From Gaetbulibacter_B jejuensis (GTDB lineage Bacteria > Bacteroidota > Bacteroidia > Flavobacteriales > Flavobacteriaceae): a stretch of DNA of 64,000 bases. Location: the NCBI RefSeq assembly GCF_039524015.1, contig NZ_BAAAGF010000004.1, positions 248,001 to 312,000 on the forward strand. Reading direction: 5' to 3'. Under the pieces are notes generated by a model, which was not told where the DNA came from, did no database searches, and worked only from the letters and a program-made list of their open reading frames with translations. This document shows, piece by piece, positions 53,691-62,753 of this stretch; position 1 is the first letter of the stretch; each line of letters starts with the position of its first letter. Position numbers and translations under genes: made by a program.

Positions 53691-54638
53691 TTATAAATTT
53701 AGTTCATCCTTAACCAAATAGCGTTTTTTATCCTGCTTACTTCTTAAAATAATCTCACCTAAAAACCCAGCAACAAAAAACTGTGTTCCAATAATCATTG
53801 TGGCTAGTGAGATGTAAAATTGTGGTCGTTGGGTTATGAGTCGACCTGTTGGGTTTAAAAAGAGTTTATCTATTCCTAAGTATAACGCAAACCCAAAACC
53901 AATGGCAAACATAATCACTCCAAGAGCGCCAAAAAGATGCATAGGACGTTTACCAAAACGCGATAAAAACCAAATGGTGATAAGGTCTAGAAAACCATTA
54001 ATAAAACGTTCCATTCCAAATTTGGTTTCGCCATATTTTCTGGCTTGATGTTGCACCACTTTTTCACCAATTTTAGTAAAACCAGCATTTTTGGCAAGCA
54101 CAGGAATGTATCTGTGCATTTCGCCATTAACATCAATATTTTTTACAACTTTATTATTGTATGATTTTAAACCGCAATTAAAATCGTGCAGTTTTACGCC
54201 TGATGTTTTTCGTGCAGCCCAATTAAAAAGTTTGGAAGGTAGATTTTTAGAAATAACCGAATCGAAGCGTTTCTTTTTCCAGCCAGAAACCAAATCGTAA
54301 CCCTCTTTAACAATCATATTGTAAAGCTCAGGGATTTCGTCAGGATTGTCTTGCAAATCGGCATCCATAGTAATTACTACGTCGCCTTTTGCTTTTTCAA
54401 AACCAGCGTGTAGTGCTTGCGATTTCCCAAAGTTTTTAAGAAACCTAATGCCTTTTACGTTTGGATTTTTATTAGATAACGATGTAATGGTCTCCCAAGA
54501 GCCATCAGTACTACCATCGTCAATAAATAGAATTTCATAAGAAAAATGATTGGATTGCATAACATTTGCAATCCAATCATGTAATTCTGTTAAAGAGTCG
54601 CTCTCGTTAAGTAGTGGTATGACTACTGATATGTTCAT
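53691..54638 (-). CDS. GT2 glycosyltransferase with C-terminal membrane helices (DPM1/ArnC-like)
   Basis: A 315-residue GT-A enzyme. SVVIPLLNESDSL opens the fold, IDDGSTDGSW and ITMDADLQDNPDEI give the acidic nucleotide-sugar site (Asp-x-Asp type), and QARKYGETKFG lies near the end of the catalytic half. Two membrane helices at about 233-256 and 272-302 follow, as in polyprenyl-phosphate mannosyl/glucosyl transferases. It probably loads a sugar onto a lipid carrier. A DUF4199 gene is 44 bp upstream. Confidence 0.9.
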   Translation of the reverse strand: MNISVVIPLLNESDSLTELHDWIANVMQSNHFSYEILFIDDGSTDGSWETITSLSNKNPNVKGIRFLKNFGKSQALHAGFEKAKGDVVITMDADLQDNPDEIPELYNMIVKEGYDLVSGWKKKRFDSVISKNLPSKLFNWAARKTSGVKLHDFNCGLKSYNNKVVKNIDVNGEMHRYIPVLAKNAGFTKIGEKVVQHQARKYGETKFGMERFINGFLDLITIWFLSRFGKRPMHLFGALGVIMFAIGFGFALYLGIDKLFLNPTGRLITQRPQFYISLATMIIGTQFFVAGFLGEIILRSKQDKKRYLVKDELNL

Positions 54639-54682
54639 GTAAATGATTTCTATATTCTATCGTTCAAAAATAAAGAAATTAT

Positions 54683-55213
54683 TTAAGCTACGTTAGGATC
54701 TTTCTTTTTCATTGACAATGCAACAATTAATCCAATTACTGCGTAGAAAATTAATTGAAAAGCAACCGATTTTAGCTGATTTCCTATAGCAAATTGATTT
54801 TGGTCAGCCATTTCTGCAATAGCTTTGTCAATCTCAGATTGAGGAGCTCCAAAATTTTCCATCATTTGTCGAGAAGCTTCAATGACATTTTCTTTTAAAA
54901 TTTCAGCAGCTTCAGGATCAATAACATTAAATAATAAAACACTCACTGCTGTACTTAAAATAAAGCCTATTGCTATTGTAATGAAATACGAGGAAAATGC
55001 TTGTTTAAAAGAAATAAATCCTCCTAAAAGGCTTTTAGATTTTGCTGTAGATACAATTCCAAAAATTAAGATGACCAAGAATAATATGATACCTAACCAC
55101 CATTTAGTCAACATTTCTAGGTTAACAGCATAAAATAAAACTGTTATTGTAGAAAGAAATAAACCAAGGTATAAGCCATAGTTTATTGATGAAGATTTAA
55201 TCGATTTTTCCAT
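54683..55213 (-). CDS. DUF4199-type integral membrane protein
   Basis: A 176-residue protein with four likely membrane helices (about 13-30, 36-52, 68-92, 146-167) and an amphipathic stretch in between (EAAEILKENVIEASRQMMEN). The pattern and the neighbouring GT2 gene match DUF4199 proteins of Bacteroidota. Function unknown. Confidence 0.78.
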   Translation of the reverse strand: MEKSIKSSSINYGLYLGLFLSTITVLFYAVNLEMLTKWWLGIILFLVILIFGIVSTAKSKSLLGGFISFKQAFSSYFITIAIGFILSTAVSVLLFNVIDPEAAEILKENVIEASRQMMENFGAPQSEIDKAIAEMADQNQFAIGNQLKSVAFQLIFYAVIGLIVALSMKKKDPNVA

Positions 55214-55308
55214 AAGTTTTAGTTGATTTATTAGTTTATATATCTAATATGTATTCAAAGATAACAAAACGTTACATGAATTTTAAGAAATAAAAAACAA
55301 TAAAAAGA

Positions 55309-55338
55309 TTGTACAATAATAAAATTTGCTTAAATTTG
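55309..55338 (+). promoter_or_regulatory. Promoter of rpmE2
   Basis: TTG (55309-55311) and an exact -7 word TAAATTTG (55331-55338), 19 bp apart, followed by a 38-bp leader to the ATG at 55377. This is the clearest Bacteroidota-type promoter in the window. Confidence 0.75.
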
Positions 55339-55376
55339 CACCTCGAAAAAAACGAAACGATAATAAAGCATTAGAG

Positions 55377-55628
55377 ATGAAAAAAGGTATACATCCAGAA
55401 AATTATAGACTTGTAGCATTCAAAGATATGTCTAATGATGATGTATTTTTAACGAAGTCAACTGCAGATACTACAGAAACTTTAGAAGTAGATGGTGTAG
55501 AGTATCCGTTAGTAAAATTAGAGATTTCTAGAACATCTCACCCATACTACACTGGTAAATCTAAATTAGTTGATACAGCAGGACGTATTGACAAGTTTAA
55601 AAACAAATACGCGAAATTCAAGAAATAA
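55377..55628 (+). CDS. rpmE2: 50S ribosomal protein L31, type B (zinc-independent)
   Basis: An 83-residue protein starting MKKGIHPENYRLVAFKDMS, with DVFLTKSTADT and SRTSHPYYTGKSKLVDTAGRIDKF near the end, the L31 signature. The ATG at 55377 is the family start; the in-frame codons upstream to 55326 lie in the promoter and leader. It has no Cys, so it is the zinc-independent type B form. In other bacteria type B L31 is induced under zinc limitation, but a zinc operator was not seen here. Confidence 0.95.
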   Translation: MKKGIHPENYRLVAFKDMSNDDVFLTKSTADTTETLEVDGVEYPLVKLEISRTSHPYYTGKSKLVDTAGRIDKFKNKYAKFKK

Positions 55629-55650
55629 ATTTCTCGAAAATATATTTATT

Positions 55651-55682
55651 AAAGCCTTTCAACTACTGAAAGGCTTTTTTAT
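55651..55682 (+). terminator. Intrinsic terminator after rpmE2
   Basis: An 11-bp perfect stem (AAAGCCTTTCA, 5-nt loop, mirrored arm) and a T run, 22 bp past the stop codon. Confidence 0.85.
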
Positions 55683-55766
55683 TTTAGGCAATTAAGTTAC
55701 TTTTGGATAAATGAAAGTTTAGGTTTTAAAAAGACAACTCTAAACTTTAAACTTTAAACTTTTATT

Positions 55767-56942
55767 ATGAATTATATTCTTTTTGATGGTCCTTGTCGTA
55801 ACAGTCTGTTGCCATTTACCTATACAAGACCAGTAGCCGATATACGTGTAGGGATTTTAACCATTAGAGAAAAATGGGAAATGTACCTTGGTTATACTAC
55901 CACAACTTTAACCGAAGATTACTTATCCAATAAATATCCAATGGTTGAAATGGATGAGAATGTAATGATTAATGCATCGTACGTGCCAAATTTTGAGCTT
56001 GCAGAAATGGTTAAAAGCCTTGAGGAAAATCAGGCGATTTTTAAGGATGAAGACGTTATCGCATTTTTTACTAAAGACACGCAAGATGATGTGGATTTTG
56101 AAGCCTATGAAGCGATTGAATTTAATGCTGAAGTTATAAAGATTGAACACACTTGGGATATTTTCTCTAAAAATGGTAATGCTATAGCTGAAGATTTTGA
56201 GCTTTTAACCAAAGGTCGAAAATCGCAACCAATACCTGCAAGTAACAATACCATTGAAGCAAGCAACATTTTTATAGAAGAAGGTGCAAAACTAGAGTTT
56301 GTAACTTTAAATGCTACCAATGGTCCAATTTACATAGGTAAAGATGCCGAAATAATGGAAGGTAGTATTATAAGAGGCCCTTTTGCGTTATGTGATTATG
56401 CTACTGTAAAATTAGGAGCCAAAATTTATGGTCCTACAACGGTTGGTCCACATAGTAAGGTTGGAGGAGAGGTAAATAACTCGGTGATTTTTGGATATTC
56501 AAACAAAGGACACGATGGGTTTTTAGGGAATTCAGTTTTAGGAGAATGGTGTAATCTTGGTGCAGACACCAATAATTCCAACCTTAAAAATAATTATGCT
56601 GAAGTAAGACTGTGGAGTTATGAAACCGAAGGTTTTGCAAGAACAGGCTTGCAGTTTTGTGGCTTAATGATGGGAGATCATAGCAAATGTGGTATTAACA
56701 CTATGTTTAATACAGGAACAGTAGTTGGTGTGAGTTCAAATATTTTTGGTAGTGGATTTCCAAGAAATTTTGTGCCAAGTTTTAGCTGGGGAGGAAATAG
56801 CGGATTTACAACATATCTAACTAAAAAAGCATTTGAGGTTGCAAAGGTAGTTATGCAACGTAGGTCAATTGAATTTACTCAACAAGATGCTGATATTTTA
56901 GAGCATGTGTTTGAAATCACCCAAAAATATAGAACTAAATAA
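55767..56942 (+). CDS. GlmU-like sugar-nucleotide protein with left-handed beta-helix
   Basis: A 391-residue protein. The N-terminal ~190 residues begin NYILFDGPCRNSLLPFTYTRP, the start of the putative sugar nucleotidyltransferase family found in Bacteroidota. The C-terminal half has hexapeptide turns (GPIYIGKDAEIMEGSIIRGP, then GPTTVGPHSKVGGEV-type steps) forming a left-handed beta-helix as in GlmU. Nucleotidyl or acetyl transfer is likely, but the substrate is not clear. The canonical GlmU pyrophosphorylase motif is not visible, so gene symbol glmU is not given. Confidence 0.8.
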   Translation: MNYILFDGPCRNSLLPFTYTRPVADIRVGILTIREKWEMYLGYTTTTLTEDYLSNKYPMVEMDENVMINASYVPNFELAEMVKSLEENQAIFKDEDVIAFFTKDTQDDVDFEAYEAIEFNAEVIKIEHTWDIFSKNGNAIAEDFELLTKGRKSQPIPASNNTIEASNIFIEEGAKLEFVTLNATNGPIYIGKDAEIMEGSIIRGPFALCDYATVKLGAKIYGPTTVGPHSKVGGEVNNSVIFGYSNKGHDGFLGNSVLGEWCNLGADTNNSNLKNNYAEVRLWSYETEGFARTGLQFCGLMMGDHSKCGINTMFNTGTVVGVSSNIFGSGFPRNFVPSFSWGGNSGFTTYLTKKAFEVAKVVMQRRSIEFTQQDADILEHVFEITQKYRTK

Positions 56943-56953
56943 ATTAAATATAT

Positions 56954-57283
56954 ATGTTAGGAATAGTACTCATCTACTTTATAGGTCGTTACTTTTATAG
57001 GTTAGCAGAAGAATACAATAAAAACAAATGGTTGTTTGCCATTATTGGTGTGTTAAGTTATTATGTTGGAACCTTTGTTGGTGGAATAATTTTAGGTGTT
57101 TTAGATGGGATTTTCAACATTGGAATGGATTGGGACAATAGTTTAATACTTGGTCTTTTGGCTTTACCATTTGGAGTGGCAATGGTGTATTTATTTCACT
57201 TTTTGTTAAAACGACACTGGGAAAAAACTACCATCAAGCCAGTTGATGAGATTGAAACTATAGGAAAATCTATTGAAGAGTAG
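56954..57283 (+). CDS. Small integral membrane protein
   Basis: A 109-residue protein with three likely helices (about 2-18, 27-50, 63-86), the last followed by RHWEKTTIKP. It starts 11 bp after the GlmU-like gene, so probably in its operon. Its last 14 bases overlap the 3' end of the convergent ABC-binding protein gene. Function unknown. Confidence 0.6.
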   Translation: MLGIVLIYFIGRYFYRLAEEYNKNKWLFAIIGVLSYYVGTFVGGIILGVLDGIFNIGMDWDNSLILGLLALPFGVAMVYLFHFLLKRHWEKTTIKPVDEIETIGKSIEE

Positions 57284-58904
57284 TTTTTCTCACCTTTTTT
57301 AATTCCAATAAATTAATAGGGTTAATCCCTAGTCCGTTTACATTTTTCCTTGTAAAACGAACGACTTCATCGTAAAACATAACCACGACAGGAGCGTCTT
57401 GCATGATTAAACTATCCATTTTGGTGTAAAGTGCTTCACGTGTTTTAGTATTGGTTTCAGTAAAAGCTTGTTCGTACCAAGTGTCAAATAATTCATTTTT
57501 AAAATGTGTGTAGTTTGGACCATTAGGTGCAAAATTTTTACTGTAGTAAAGGGATAGGTAGTTTTCAGCATCAGGATAATCGGCAACCCAACTTGCACGA
57601 AACATATCTAATTTACCATTTGCTTTAGCGTCTTTTAAAGTAGCAGCAGGAATAACATCAACATTCACTTGAAGACCAACTTTTTGAAGCTCACGTTGTA
57701 TATATTCGCAAAAACTCAAATAATTACTAGTTGTTGTAATGGTAATGCTTGGTTGAGTAATTCCTGTTTCAGCTTTAAAATCATCAATAAGTTGTTTGGC
57801 TTTTTCAGGTTGATAACTGTAACCTGTCTGTTCGTTGTAACCAGGTAATCCCTTTGGGATAAATCCACCATTGGCAGGAATACCAATACCATTTCGCAAG
57901 TAAGTCATCATTTTATGTCTGTCGAATCCATAATTTACTGCTTGTCGTAATAGTTTGGATTGAATTTCGCTAACTTCAGAATCTAAATAAAACGCTAAAT
58001 ATTCAGTATTTAGATAAGGACCTCTAATGATGTCAACGTCTGTTTTGTATTGATCTCTAAGTTCTCCTTTTGAGGTTAAAATTTCATCTTTATAAGAAGC
58101 ATCTAAACCAGATACATAATCGATATTTCCTTGTGCAAATTGTAAAAATTCACTTTGTTTGTCTGGTAAAAACGTAATAGCAACTGCTTCTAAGTATGGA
58201 AGTTGATTTCCGTTTGTATCCTTTTCAAAATACAAATTATTTTTCCTGAATACGAGTTTAATGTTTTCTTCCCAACGTTTAAATTTAAAAGGACCAGTTC
58301 CAATAGGATTACTTCTAAAATCAGAACCATAATGCGCTACAATTTCTTTAGGTACTACCGAACAATATTTCATAGTCAGTAACCCTAAAAAAGCAGGAAA
58401 AGGTTGTTTTAGCTGTATTTGAAAAACAGTATCGTTAACCGCTTTAAAATTGACAACTTTGTTTAATACCCAACTTCCTGGAGAGGCAACTTGTTTGTCT
58501 TGTAGTCGGTTTAAGCTGTACTCAAAATCTTGAGCAGTAACAGTTCTTGTAGAGTCTTTTCCAAACAACTCGTGCTTGTGAAAATAAACGTCATTTCGTA
58601 AGTTAAATGTGTAGGTTGTTGCGCTGTCTGTAACAGTCCAGTTTTTAGCAATACATGGTATTACGTTAAGGCTGTCATCCATTTGTACCAAACCGTTAAA
58701 CAATTGGTTGGTTGCCCAAATATCGGCATTGTCTTTTGAAAACGCAGGGTCTAAAGAACCAATGTTTTTATGTTCATTGTATCTAAAAACTAAATTTGAA
58801 TCACTTTGATTGTTGCAATCACATGAGATTAGAATAAAAATTGCACAACATATTGATATGTAGTGTGGTAGTTTTGAGCTACTAAGAAAAAAGCGTTTTA
58901 CCAT
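57270..58904 (-). CDS. Peptide/nickel-type ABC substrate-binding lipoprotein (SBP family 5)
   Basis: 544 residues from the ATG at 58904, which gives a lipoprotein signal (lipobox LISCDC); the in-frame ATG at 58973 lies across the divergent mtaB promoter. SBP_bac_5 markers are NKDNADIWATNQLFNGL-like start (IGSLDPAFSKDN then NQLFNGLVQMD), AQDFEYSLNRLQDK and the extended ligand fold to the end. It binds oligopeptides for import. No permease genes lie next to it, so its transporter is elsewhere. Its 3' end overlaps the convergent small membrane gene by 14 bases. Confidence 0.85.
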   Translation of the reverse strand: MVKRFFLSSSKLPHYISICCAIFILISCDCNNQSDSNLVFRYNEHKNIGSLDPAFSKDNADIWATNQLFNGLVQMDDSLNVIPCIAKNWTVTDSATTYTFNLRNDVYFHKHELFGKDSTRTVTAQDFEYSLNRLQDKQVASPGSWVLNKVVNFKAVNDTVFQIQLKQPFPAFLGLLTMKYCSVVPKEIVAHYGSDFRSNPIGTGPFKFKRWEENIKLVFRKNNLYFEKDTNGNQLPYLEAVAITFLPDKQSEFLQFAQGNIDYVSGLDASYKDEILTSKGELRDQYKTDVDIIRGPYLNTEYLAFYLDSEVSEIQSKLLRQAVNYGFDRHKMMTYLRNGIGIPANGGFIPKGLPGYNEQTGYSYQPEKAKQLIDDFKAETGITQPSITITTTSNYLSFCEYIQRELQKVGLQVNVDVIPAATLKDAKANGKLDMFRASWVADYPDAENYLSLYYSKNFAPNGPNYTHFKNELFDTWYEQAFTETNTKTREALYTKMDSLIMQDAPVVVMFYDEVVRFTRKNVNGLGINPINLLELKKVRKTTLQ

Positions 58905-58919
58905 TTTATTTATTAGTTG

Positions 58920-58927
58920 TAAATTTG
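58920..58927 (+). promoter_or_regulatory. -7 promoter element (TAAATTTG) of mtaB
   Basis: An exact TAnnTTTG match 21 bp before the mtaB ATG. No clear -33 element was found at normal spacing. Confidence 0.6.
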
Positions 58928-58948
58928 CAACTTGGTAAAAGTACAAGA

Positions 58949-60280
58949 ATGAACGGAAGAAAAAAAGTAGCATTTTACACTTTGGGTTGTAAGCTTAATT
59001 TTTCTGAAACTTCTACTATAGCAAGAGGTTTTAAGGATGAAGGCTTTGATCGTGTTGATTTTTTTGAAACAGCAGATATATATGTTATCAATACATGTTC
59101 TGTTACCGAAAATGCTGATAAACGATTTAAAACTATAGTTAAACAAGCTCAAAAATCTAATCCAGAAGCTTTTGTTGCAGCAGTAGGTTGTTATGCGCAA
59201 TTAAAGCCTCAGGAGCTGGCAGATGTTGATGGTGTTGATCTTGTGCTAGGTGCTACCGAAAAATTCAAAATTACCGACTACATTAACGACCTGAGCAAAA
59301 ATGACTTTGGAGAAGTGCATTCTTGTGATATCGACGATGCCGATTTTTATGTTGGTTCCTATTCTATAGGTGATAGAACAAGAGCATTTTTAAAAGTACA
59401 AGATGGCTGCGACTATAAATGTACTTACTGTACAATACCATTAGCTAGAGGTATTTCGCGGAGCGATACCATGGATAATGTTATTAAAAATGCCAAAGAA
59501 ATCTCTGAAAAAGACATTAAAGAAATTGTACTTACTGGTGTTAACATTGGCGATTATGGTAAGGGAGAATTTGGTAACAAGCGTCATGAACATACGTTTT
59601 TAGATTTAGTAACCGAACTTGATAAGGTAGAAGGTATTGAGCGTTTACGTATTTCTTCAATAGAACCTAACCTTTTAAAGAATGAAACTATTGAGTTGGT
59701 TTCGCAGTCTAGAGCCTTCGTACCTCATTTTCATATTCCATTACAAAGTGGAAGTAACGATATTCTAAAAAAAATGAAGCGTCGTTATATGCGAGAACTT
59801 TATGTGGATAGAGTTGCCAAAATACGAGAAATAATGCCCAATGCTTGTATAGGTGTTGATGTTATTGTTGGTTTTCCTGGTGAAACTGATGAGCGTTTTT
59901 TAGAAACGTATAATTTTCTGTCCGATTTAGATATCTCTTATCTTCATGTATTTACCTATTCTGAAAGAGATAATACCGAAGCTGCAAAAATGGATGGTGT
60001 TGTTCCTAAAAACGTAAGGTCAAAGCGTAGTAAAATGTTACGTGGTTTATCGGTTAAAAAACGTAGAGCATTTTATGAAAGCCAAATTGGAACACAACGA
60101 CAAGTACTATTTGAAAGCGAAAATAAAGAAGGTTACATTCACGGATTTACCGAAAACTATGTAAAAGTAAAATCACCTTGGAATCCACATTTGGTAAATA
60201 CGATTCACGATGTGGAGCTTACCAAGATTGATGACGATGGTATTGTGCGATTTGATTTGATAAATCAGGAAGCGGTTTAA
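58949..60280 (+). CDS. mtaB: tRNA (N6-threonylcarbamoyladenosine37-C2) methylthiotransferase MtaB
   Basis: 443 residues from the ATG at 58949, which begins MNGRKKVAFYTLGCKLNFSE; a TTG 24 bp upstream lies in the promoter and is not used. The methylthiotransferase N-terminal domain has its cluster Cys in LGCKLN, NTCSV and CYAQLK. The radical-SAM loop is CxxxCxxC in CDYKCTYCTIP (Cys residues spaced 3 and 2), and IGVDVIVGFPGE and a TRAM domain at the C-terminus complete it. It adds a methylthio group to t6A37 of ANN-decoding tRNAs. Confidence 0.95.
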   Translation: MNGRKKVAFYTLGCKLNFSETSTIARGFKDEGFDRVDFFETADIYVINTCSVTENADKRFKTIVKQAQKSNPEAFVAAVGCYAQLKPQELADVDGVDLVLGATEKFKITDYINDLSKNDFGEVHSCDIDDADFYVGSYSIGDRTRAFLKVQDGCDYKCTYCTIPLARGISRSDTMDNVIKNAKEISEKDIKEIVLTGVNIGDYGKGEFGNKRHEHTFLDLVTELDKVEGIERLRISSIEPNLLKNETIELVSQSRAFVPHFHIPLQSGSNDILKKMKRRYMRELYVDRVAKIREIMPNACIGVDVIVGFPGETDERFLETYNFLSDLDISYLHVFTYSERDNTEAAKMDGVVPKNVRSKRSKMLRGLSVKKRRAFYESQIGTQRQVLFESENKEGYIHGFTENYVKVKSPWNPHLVNTIHDVELTKIDDDGIVRFDLINQEAV

Positions 60281-60373
60281 ATACTGTTAATCTTATATTT
60301 TTAGCGTTTCATCTAAATTATAACTACTAACTTCTTAGAGGTTATATATTTACTGCAAATTAATTGGTCCCAA

Positions 60374-60856
60374 ATGAAAAACCTACTCTCACTTGCAGTA
60401 CTTTGCATTTCGTTTACTACACTATTTTCTTGTTCTAAAGACAGCAATAACGATTCAAATCTTGTTGGTATATGGAAATTAACTAACTATGATATTGGTA
60501 TTTCTACTGATGTGGATAAAGATGGAGTAGAACACAAAAACATTTTAAATGAAATAGTTTGTAGTGTCAATGAAACATTAGAGTTTGAAACTAATAAGTC
60601 CATGACTTCTAGCGATTCTTTTCATCATGAAGTAAAAGTATCTAAGGTTGATAATTCCTATTTAGTAAATGTTGAATGTAGAGATGGTTATATAAGCTCT
60701 ATAAATGTACTTACTGAAGAAGAGTTTACCGAGTACGAATCGTATATTGAAGGTAACCAGCTAACCTTAGTCTATGCAAATGCAGTTAAAGTTTATAACG
60801 AAGACTTCACAGAAGTGGTTGAAACCAAAGATTTAATAAAAGTTTACACTAAGTAA
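60374..60856 (+). CDS. Lipocalin-like lipoprotein
   Basis: A 160-residue lipoprotein (lipobox LFSCSKD). Near residue 30 it has LVGIWKLTNYDIG, the start of the lipocalin-like or GWxL-type beta-barrel, with alternating beta strands to the end. Such proteins are common in Flavobacteriaceae with unknown ligands. A nearly identical terminator follows both this gene and the next lipoprotein. Confidence 0.68.
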   Translation: MKNLLSLAVLCISFTTLFSCSKDSNNDSNLVGIWKLTNYDIGISTDVDKDGVEHKNILNEIVCSVNETLEFETNKSMTSSDSFHHEVKVSKVDNSYLVNVECRDGYISSINVLTEEEFTEYESYIEGNQLTLVYANAVKVYNEDFTEVVETKDLIKVYTK

Positions 60857-60872
60857 CAACTTGAGAAATATA

Positions 60873-60904
60873 AAAAAAACCGAAGTAAAAGCTTCGGTTT
60901 TTTT
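60873..60904 (+). terminator. Intrinsic terminator after the lipocalin-like lipoprotein
   Basis: A 13-bp stem (AAAAAAACCGAAG, loop TAAAAG, mirrored arm). It matches the terminator at 61464-61495 except for one loop base. Confidence 0.85.
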
Positions 60905-60940
60905 ATAGTATTAATATTAAAAGTGTGTTAATCAAATTGT

Positions 60941-60967
60941 TTTGCTGATTTTCGTGTTCTATATTTC
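60941..60967 (+). promoter_or_regulatory. Promoter of the small lipoprotein
   Basis: TTTG (60941-60944) and TATATTTC (60960-60967), one base off the -7 consensus, 15 bp apart, 24 bp before the ATG at 60992. The spacing is short, so moderate confidence. Confidence 0.4.
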
Positions 60968-60991
60968 AAGTGAAATTAAAAACTATAGATT

Positions 60992-61444
60992 ATGAAAAAA
61001 ATTATTTTATGTATTTTGACTTTAGGAGTACTGACCTTAACATCATGCTCAAGTGATGATGATGGAAGTATTAACATTGAAAATGCTAGTATATCAATTG
61101 ATAATACCTTAATGGATTTTGATGTTGCAGTACAAAACATACAATCTTTTCGTGTAATGTCATTTTCAAATTCATCTGATGATTCTAAATATTTTATTAT
61201 AACATTAGAGAGAGATGAAGTAGGAAATGAAGCTGTTGCAAGTGTTAGCTATCTTACTGTTGATGGTACTTATCGTTATGATAAATATACAGTCGATAAT
61301 CCTGCGACAATTTCAAGTGATATTGAAATTAATACTTCAAATGCATTCAAAGGAACATTATCTGGTGTTTTGTCAAAGTATATAGAAGGAGTTGGTTACG
61401 AAACGATTACTATAGAGAGTGGTAATTTTGATGTGACTTTTTAG
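60992..61444 (+). CDS. Small lipoprotein of unknown function
   Basis: A 150-residue lipoprotein (lipobox TLTSCSSDDDG) with alternating beta strands and no motif I recognise. It is not clearly similar to the preceding lipoprotein despite the shared terminator. A single gene with its own promoter-like element and terminator. Confidence 0.62.
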   Translation: MKKIILCILTLGVLTLTSCSSDDDGSINIENASISIDNTLMDFDVAVQNIQSFRVMSFSNSSDDSKYFIITLERDEVGNEAVASVSYLTVDGTYRYDKYTVDNPATISSDIEINTSNAFKGTLSGVLSKYIEGVGYETITIESGNFDVTF

Positions 61445-61463
61445 ATGCTTAAAATCATATAAT

Positions 61464-61495
61464 AAAAAAACCGAAGTGAAAGCTTCGGTTTTTTT
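61464..61495 (+). terminator. Intrinsic terminator after the small lipoprotein
   Basis: A 13-bp stem (AAAAAAACCGAAG, loop TGAAAG, mirrored arm), almost identical to that at 60873-60904. Confidence 0.85.
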
Positions 61496-61500
61496 GTGAG

Positions 61501-61797
61501 TTATATTCTAATGCCAACTGGTAGCATTTTTTTGTAGCGTCTATTTCTTCTGATAAATTTTGCAATTTCAGGACTTGTAGGAACTACACTTATATTTCTT
61601 TCTTGTATGTTTTCAAAAACAAGTTTTAAAAAATCCTCTTCAAACCCTTCAGAGTTAATACATTCTGGAATTATTAGTTTTGTTAAAAAAATCTTTCGAT
61701 CTTGGAGTGAATATTCAATTTTTGCTAATTGGTCATCAATTTTTAGCTCAAATTGACGTAAAAAGTCATTGTCTATTAGTTCAGCTGCATCAATCAT
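61501..61797 (-). CDS. YjdJ-type small GNAT-like protein
   Basis: A 98-residue protein shaped like the mini-GNAT YjdJ family: FELKIDDQLAKIEYSL, then FLTKLIIPECINSEGFEEDFLKLVFENI, and VVPTSPEIAKFIRRN near the end. The acetyl-CoA loop, normally Gx-x-Gx-G, is degenerate (NSEGFEE), so catalysis is uncertain. Divergent from the alpha/beta hydrolase gene. Confidence 0.65.
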   Translation of the reverse strand: MIDAAELIDNDFLRQFELKIDDQLAKIEYSLQDRKIFLTKLIIPECINSEGFEEDFLKLVFENIQERNISVVPTSPEIAKFIRRNRRYKKMLPVGIRI

Positions 61798-61848
61798 AAT
61801 AAATTAATTTTAATCTAAGGTCGGTAAGGATAAAAACTACAATTTGTA

Positions 61849-61869
61849 TAGTTTTGCAATGCAAATTTA
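61849..61869. promoter_or_regulatory. Divergent -7 elements between the GNAT-like and hydrolase genes
   Basis: On the minus strand TAAATTTG (61862-61869, 64 bp before the ATG at 61797). On the plus strand TAGTTTTG (61849-61856), about 100 bp before the hydrolase. Both are exact TAnnTTTG matches; the plus-strand one could be coincidence. Confidence 0.45.
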
Positions 61870-61958
61870 TAAAAAATATCGCACATATTAAAGTATAGTG
61901 ATGGTTAAATGCTTATGGAATAATCTATTAAGATTTTTAAAACTACAATAGCTCTAAA

Positions 61959-62621
61959 ATGAAACAAGATATCATACATGTTTACTTTATGCCTGGTATG
62001 GCAGCTAACCCATCAATTTTTGAGTATATTAAGCTCCCTGAAGACCAATTTGAAATGCACTGGTTAGAGTGGGTGTTACCTTTAGATAATGAAACTTTGG
62101 AAGGCTATGCGAAACGTATGGTAAAAAAGATTGAGCATAAAAATATTGTGCTTCTTGGAGTGTCTTTTGGAGGTATTTTGGTTCAAGAAATGAGCAAATT
62201 TATAGACTGTAAAAAAGTAATAGTAGTTTCAAGTGTAAAGTCTAAACACGAGTTGCCTAAGCGAATGAAAGTAGCAAAGTTTACTAAGGCTTATAAACTG
62301 TTGCCTACACAACTAATGAGTAATGTAGAGCTGTTAGCAAAATACGCTCTTGGTAATACAGTAAAGAAAAGAGTGGAACTGTATAAAAAATACCTTTCAG
62401 TAAATGATAAAAAGTACTTGGATTGGGCAATTGAGCAAGTGATTACCTGGAAACAAGAAAAACCACATCCAAACGCTATTTATATTCATGGAAATAAAGA
62501 CATGGTTTTTAACCATTCGTGCTCTGGAGACTGTATAGTTATTGAAGGAGGAACGCATATCATGATTATAAATAAGTATAAATGGTTTAACGAAAATTTA
62601 CCAAATCTTATATTAAACTAA
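61959..62621 (+). CDS. Alpha/beta hydrolase
   Basis: A 220-residue hydrolase with YFMPGMAANPSIFEYI for the oxyanion loop, the nucleophile Ser69 in LGVSFGG, an acid in HGNKDMVF and a His in EGGTHIMI. No signal peptide, so cytoplasmic. It fits small esterases or thioesterases of unknown substrate. A single gene. Confidence 0.82.
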   Translation: MKQDIIHVYFMPGMAANPSIFEYIKLPEDQFEMHWLEWVLPLDNETLEGYAKRMVKKIEHKNIVLLGVSFGGILVQEMSKFIDCKKVIVVSSVKSKHELPKRMKVAKFTKAYKLLPTQLMSNVELLAKYALGNTVKKRVELYKKYLSVNDKKYLDWAIEQVITWKQEKPHPNAIYIHGNKDMVFNHSCSGDCIVIEGGTHIMIINKYKWFNENLPNLILN

Positions 62622-62753
62622 TTTTGAAAGCATTGTAGATTTCTCTACATTTATAAAAACAAATTTGTGAAATATTCATTGTGTCAAAGCGTTGTAAATG
62701 CTGAAAAAAATGAACTTTTCACCATAAAAACGTCAAACAAATAAGTGTTACTT

